Part shown: positions 6,057 to 7,621 of the stretch, one piece after another
Position numbering within the stretch: the stretch's first letter is position 1
How the letters are laid out: every line of letters begins with the position of its first letter
Source of the DNA: a bacterium
GTDB taxonomy: Bacteria; Latescibacterota; UBA2968; UBA8231
DNA length: 7,621 bases
Reading direction: 5' to 3'
Assembly (NCBI GenBank): GCA_027593305.1
Contig: JAQCJA010000206.1
Location: forward strand, 1 to 7,621
The notes under the pieces: generated by a model
Database searches by the model: none
What the model saw: only the letters and a program-made list of their open reading frames with translations
Told to the model about the DNA's origin: nothing
Translations under genes and position numbers: made by a program

Positions 6057-7319
6057 CTACGCTGCGGAGAATATTGGTCCTTCCTTCGCGGCACGGGTCT
6101 GCAACTCGTCCCAGTCCTTCGAGCCATCATTGTCGACGTACTCCAGACGGGCGCCCCTCTCATGGATCGGCATGTTGCCATTGAGAGCATCCGTCCAGCA
6201 TTGTTCGATGCGGGCGTAGTACCGCTTGCGGTTGTCCGGCCAGACCAGAGCCAGCAGCAGGCGCAGGGGCGGGTGCTTGAAAGGTGGCGCCATGCGCAAT
6301 CGCTGCAGGGCCTCCTCGTCAACGTCGATCCCGAGGCCCGGCGCATCCGGGGTCCGGGCATAGCCGCCCTTGATGGTCAGCGGCGTCGCCAGCAGGTCCT
6401 CCTGATAGATGTTCATGCAGTTCACTGCCGGCCACTGGGCGTGACTGAGGACGGCACCCAACTGCAGCGACAGCGCGGTTGTGATGCCGGTGCCAACGAT
6501 CTGCAGGAAGAAGGGTTTGTCGAAGGCGGCAGCCTGCACCCCCTGCCGCAGGACGCTGCCGATGCCACCGCCGATGACGAAGCCGTCACAGACTTCGTCG
6601 CGCACGACGGTGGGGAAAGGCGGGTTGCCGAAGTGCTGGGCAATGGGCCGCGCGATGCGGCTGCGCAGCAGGCGGTTGCCCTCGACATCACTCTGTGGAA
6701 TGGGGGACTCGTAGATGTCGACGATGGGATATTCGTCGAGTCGCTGCAGCACGGGGGTGGCGCTGCTGGCGTTGACGAGCATCTGGTTCCAGTCGATGTC
6801 GAGATGATAGTAGTCGGGTGTCGCGTCGCGCACGGCCTCAACCTGGGCATAGATATCCCACCAGGGCCGGCCCTTGATCTTGTGGGATGTGTAGCCCCTG
6901 GCGACTGCCTCCGTGGCTTCGGCGGCGAAATCCTCGGGGGACATATCGACGTTCCACCACGAGATCGGACACCACTGGCGCACACGGGGCAGGTTGAAGA
7001 GGCGATATGCGGGCACCTCGAAGGCTTTGCCGACGAGATCGTAGATCGCCATCTGCAGGCCGGCGCCGAGGGTATCGTCCCCGAGAAAGTCGACGGCATT
7101 GGCGCCTTTGACGCGGGCGATCGACTCATCCGTCACCTGACCCCAGGTGTAGTGCGGCATCGTTTCGCCATAACCGACAAGGTCGGGCACGTCCGTCGTG
7201 ACGCGCAGGACTTCACTGATATCCCACTGGTACTGCTCTCGCGCACACCAAATCTTGCAGCGCGGAGTGAAGGGGACATGTACGGTGATCCGCTCGACAT
7301 CCTTGATGATGATCTTCAT
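6057..7319 (-). CDS. Enolase-superfamily protein, mandelate racemase/muconate lactonizing-like, atypical active site
   Basis: Predicted 420-residue cytoplasmic enzyme; family members abstract a proton alpha to a carboxylate, commonly as sugar-acid dehydratases, racemases or epimerases. The start at 7319 (MKIIIKDVERITVHVPF) begins exactly as the family's capping domain does. An ATG at 7406 would add 29 poor residues encoded across the terminator hairpin. The cap domain spans about 1-110 and ends in the classic LQMAIYDLVGKAFEVPAYRLF. The barrel shows K147-I-K149 (family KxK), LDIDWNQ with metal ligand D176, IYESP with ligand E204, and CDGFVIGG, where D245 aligns with Asp270 of mandelate racemase. 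The third metal-ligand position falls in AQHFG (H229/F230) instead of Glu or Asp, and the usual His base aligns to Q273. About 75 residues follow the normal end of the barrel. Substrate cannot be named. A sugar-acid dehydratase or a divergent non-canonical enzyme is the best guess, given the upstream SDR. Confidence 0.9.
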   Translation of the reverse strand: MKIIIKDVERITVHVPFTPRCKIWCAREQYQWDISEVLRVTTDVPDLVGYGETMPHYTWGQVTDESIARVKGANAVDFLGDDTLGAGLQMAIYDLVGKAFEVPAYRLFNLPRVRQWCPISWWNVDMSPEDFAAEATEAVARGYTSHKIKGRPWWDIYAQVEAVRDATPDYYHLDIDWNQMLVNASSATPVLQRLDEYPIVDIYESPIPQSDVEGNRLLRSRIARPIAQHFGNPPFPTVVRDEVCDGFVIGGGIGSVLRQGVQAAAFDKPFFLQIVGTGITTALSLQLGAVLSHAQWPAVNCMNIYQEDLLATPLTIKGGYARTPDAPGLGIDVDEEALQRLRMAPPFKHPPLRLLLALVWPDNRKRYYARIEQCWTDALNGNMPIHERGARLEYVDNDGSKDWDELQTRAAKEGPIFSAA

Positions 7320-7371
7320 TGCCTGCGCTTTCTCGTGGGGGGGCCGCCCTGCACCTGCCGTGTCATGTAAG

Positions 7372-7400
7372 AAGCAAAGATCCGGGCCCCAAAGCAAAGA
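7372..7400 (+). repeat. Direct repeat AAGCAAAGA, two copies 20 bp apart
   Basis: AAGCAAAGA is present at 7372-7380 and again at 7392-7400. The start-to-start distance is 20 bp, about two helical turns, with the palindrome GGGCCC (7384-7389) between them. The pair sits 53-81 bases upstream of the enolase-superfamily start. One copy also supplies the T tract of the hairpin terminator on the minus strand. It could be an operator or part of a promoter for the enolase gene, or coincidence. Confidence 0.4.
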
Positions 7401-7414
7401 CGGCACGAGCCGTC
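7391..7414 (-). terminator. Rho-independent terminator-like hairpin downstream of the SDR gene
   Basis: On the minus strand a perfect 6-bp stem, GACGGC-TCGT-GCCGTC (7414 to 7399), is followed immediately by TTTGCTTT (7398 to 7391). It lies about 85 bases after the SDR stop and about 70 bases before the enolase start. It could separate SDR transcripts from the enolase-barrel-S41 unit. The T tract is interrupted, so the strength is uncertain. Confidence 0.55.
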
Positions 7415-7497
7415 ACCAGCCGAGGCCCTGGTTGCGTTGATGGCGGGCCGTCCGCCGCCGAGTCACACGCCTGACGTCAACCCCGATGGGGCCGGTC

Positions 7498-7621
7498 CTA
7501 CAGAGGCCACCAGCTGCCGGCATGCACACCACCATCGACGTAGATCACCTGCCCGGTGACGAAGTCCGCCGCCGCGGAGGCGAGAAAGATGGCGGTGCCG
7601 ACCATATCCTCGGGCCGACCG
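7498..7621 (-). CDS. Short-chain dehydrogenase/reductase (SDR), C-terminal end only
   Basis: Only the last 40 residues are in the window; the gene enters from the right edge and stops at TAG 7498-7500. The visible sequence is the canonical end of a classical SDR: a GRPEDMVGTAIFLAS helix, then ADFVTGQVIYVDGG, and the tail VHAGSWWPL. In classical SDRs this part closes the NAD(P)-binding Rossmann fold and contributes to the subunit interface. The cofactor motif and the Tyr-Lys active site lie outside the window, so the substrate cannot be inferred. Such enzymes often oxidise sugars, sugar acids or secondary alcohols. It is transcribed in the same direction as the enolase-superfamily gene, 178 bases away, with a terminator-like hairpin between them, so the two may be neighbours in function but separately transcribed. 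Confidence 0.93.
   Translation of the reverse strand, partial: GRPEDMVGTAIFLASAAADFVTGQVIYVDGGVHAGSWWPL

Noticed and set aside
6162..7370. 402-residue open frame on the plus strand
   Set aside because: It is antisense to the enolase-superfamily gene and its translation has no recognisable domain or start signal.
7320..7406. Upstream in-frame ATG at 7406 for the enolase-superfamily gene
   Set aside because: The extra 29 residues are unlike the family and would be encoded across the hairpin terminator. The family's N-terminal strand begins at 7319.
1..7621. Mobile element, CRISPR array or defence system
   Set aside because: No transposase, integrase, spaced repeat array or nuclease-like gene is visible, and the genes are ordinary metabolic and envelope families with uniform composition.

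Overview
The window looks like chromosome from a high-GC Gram-negative bacterium. A lipoprotein signal peptide, a secreted predicted outer-membrane barrel protein and the gene types suggest a proteobacterium, probably a marine or soil gammaproteobacterium. That placement is inferred from protein style, not from a marker gene. Both strands carry long open antisense frames because of the GC-rich codon use, and most of these are shadows. I see no RNA gene, CRISPR array, insertion sequence or phage gene.

Layout from left to right. (1) A minus-strand gene starts at 901 and runs off the left edge. Its 300 visible residues are Trp/Tyr-rich and helical and resemble (alpha/alpha)-toroid carbohydrate-active proteins. 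(2) A divergent intergenic region of about 420 bp (902-1323) holds a 13-bp tandem repeat, a possible promoter and a possible short leader ORF. (3) A plus-strand gene (1324-4182) encodes a full-length M16 (insulinase/pitrilysin-type) zinc peptidase with a lipoprotein signal. (4) Converging on it with an 18-bp gap is a minus-strand S41 serine peptidase of the tricorn-core type with no PDZ domain (4201-5262). (5) Just upstream is a small predicted outer-membrane beta-barrel gene that appears frameshifted. Its 5' half is intact (start 6030). The probable 3' half lies in another frame and ends at 5250, inside the start of the S41 gene. (6) An enolase-superfamily gene of the mandelate-racemase-like type (6057-7319) has an incomplete set of active-site residues and a long C-terminal tail. 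(7) After a hairpin terminator comes the C-terminal end of a short-chain dehydrogenase/reductase (SDR), entering from the right edge.

The SDR, the enolase-superfamily protein and perhaps the toroid protein are typical companions in sugar or sugar-acid catabolism (inference). The M16 peptidase, S41 peptidase and barrel protein look like cell-envelope functions. Barrel and S41 genes overlap once the frameshift is bridged, and they lie 26 bp behind the enolase gene, so enolase, barrel and S41 could be one minus-strand operon. I find no strong case for a wholly new multi-gene system. The items most worth checking are the divergent enolase active site, the frameshift, and the unassigned toroid protein.
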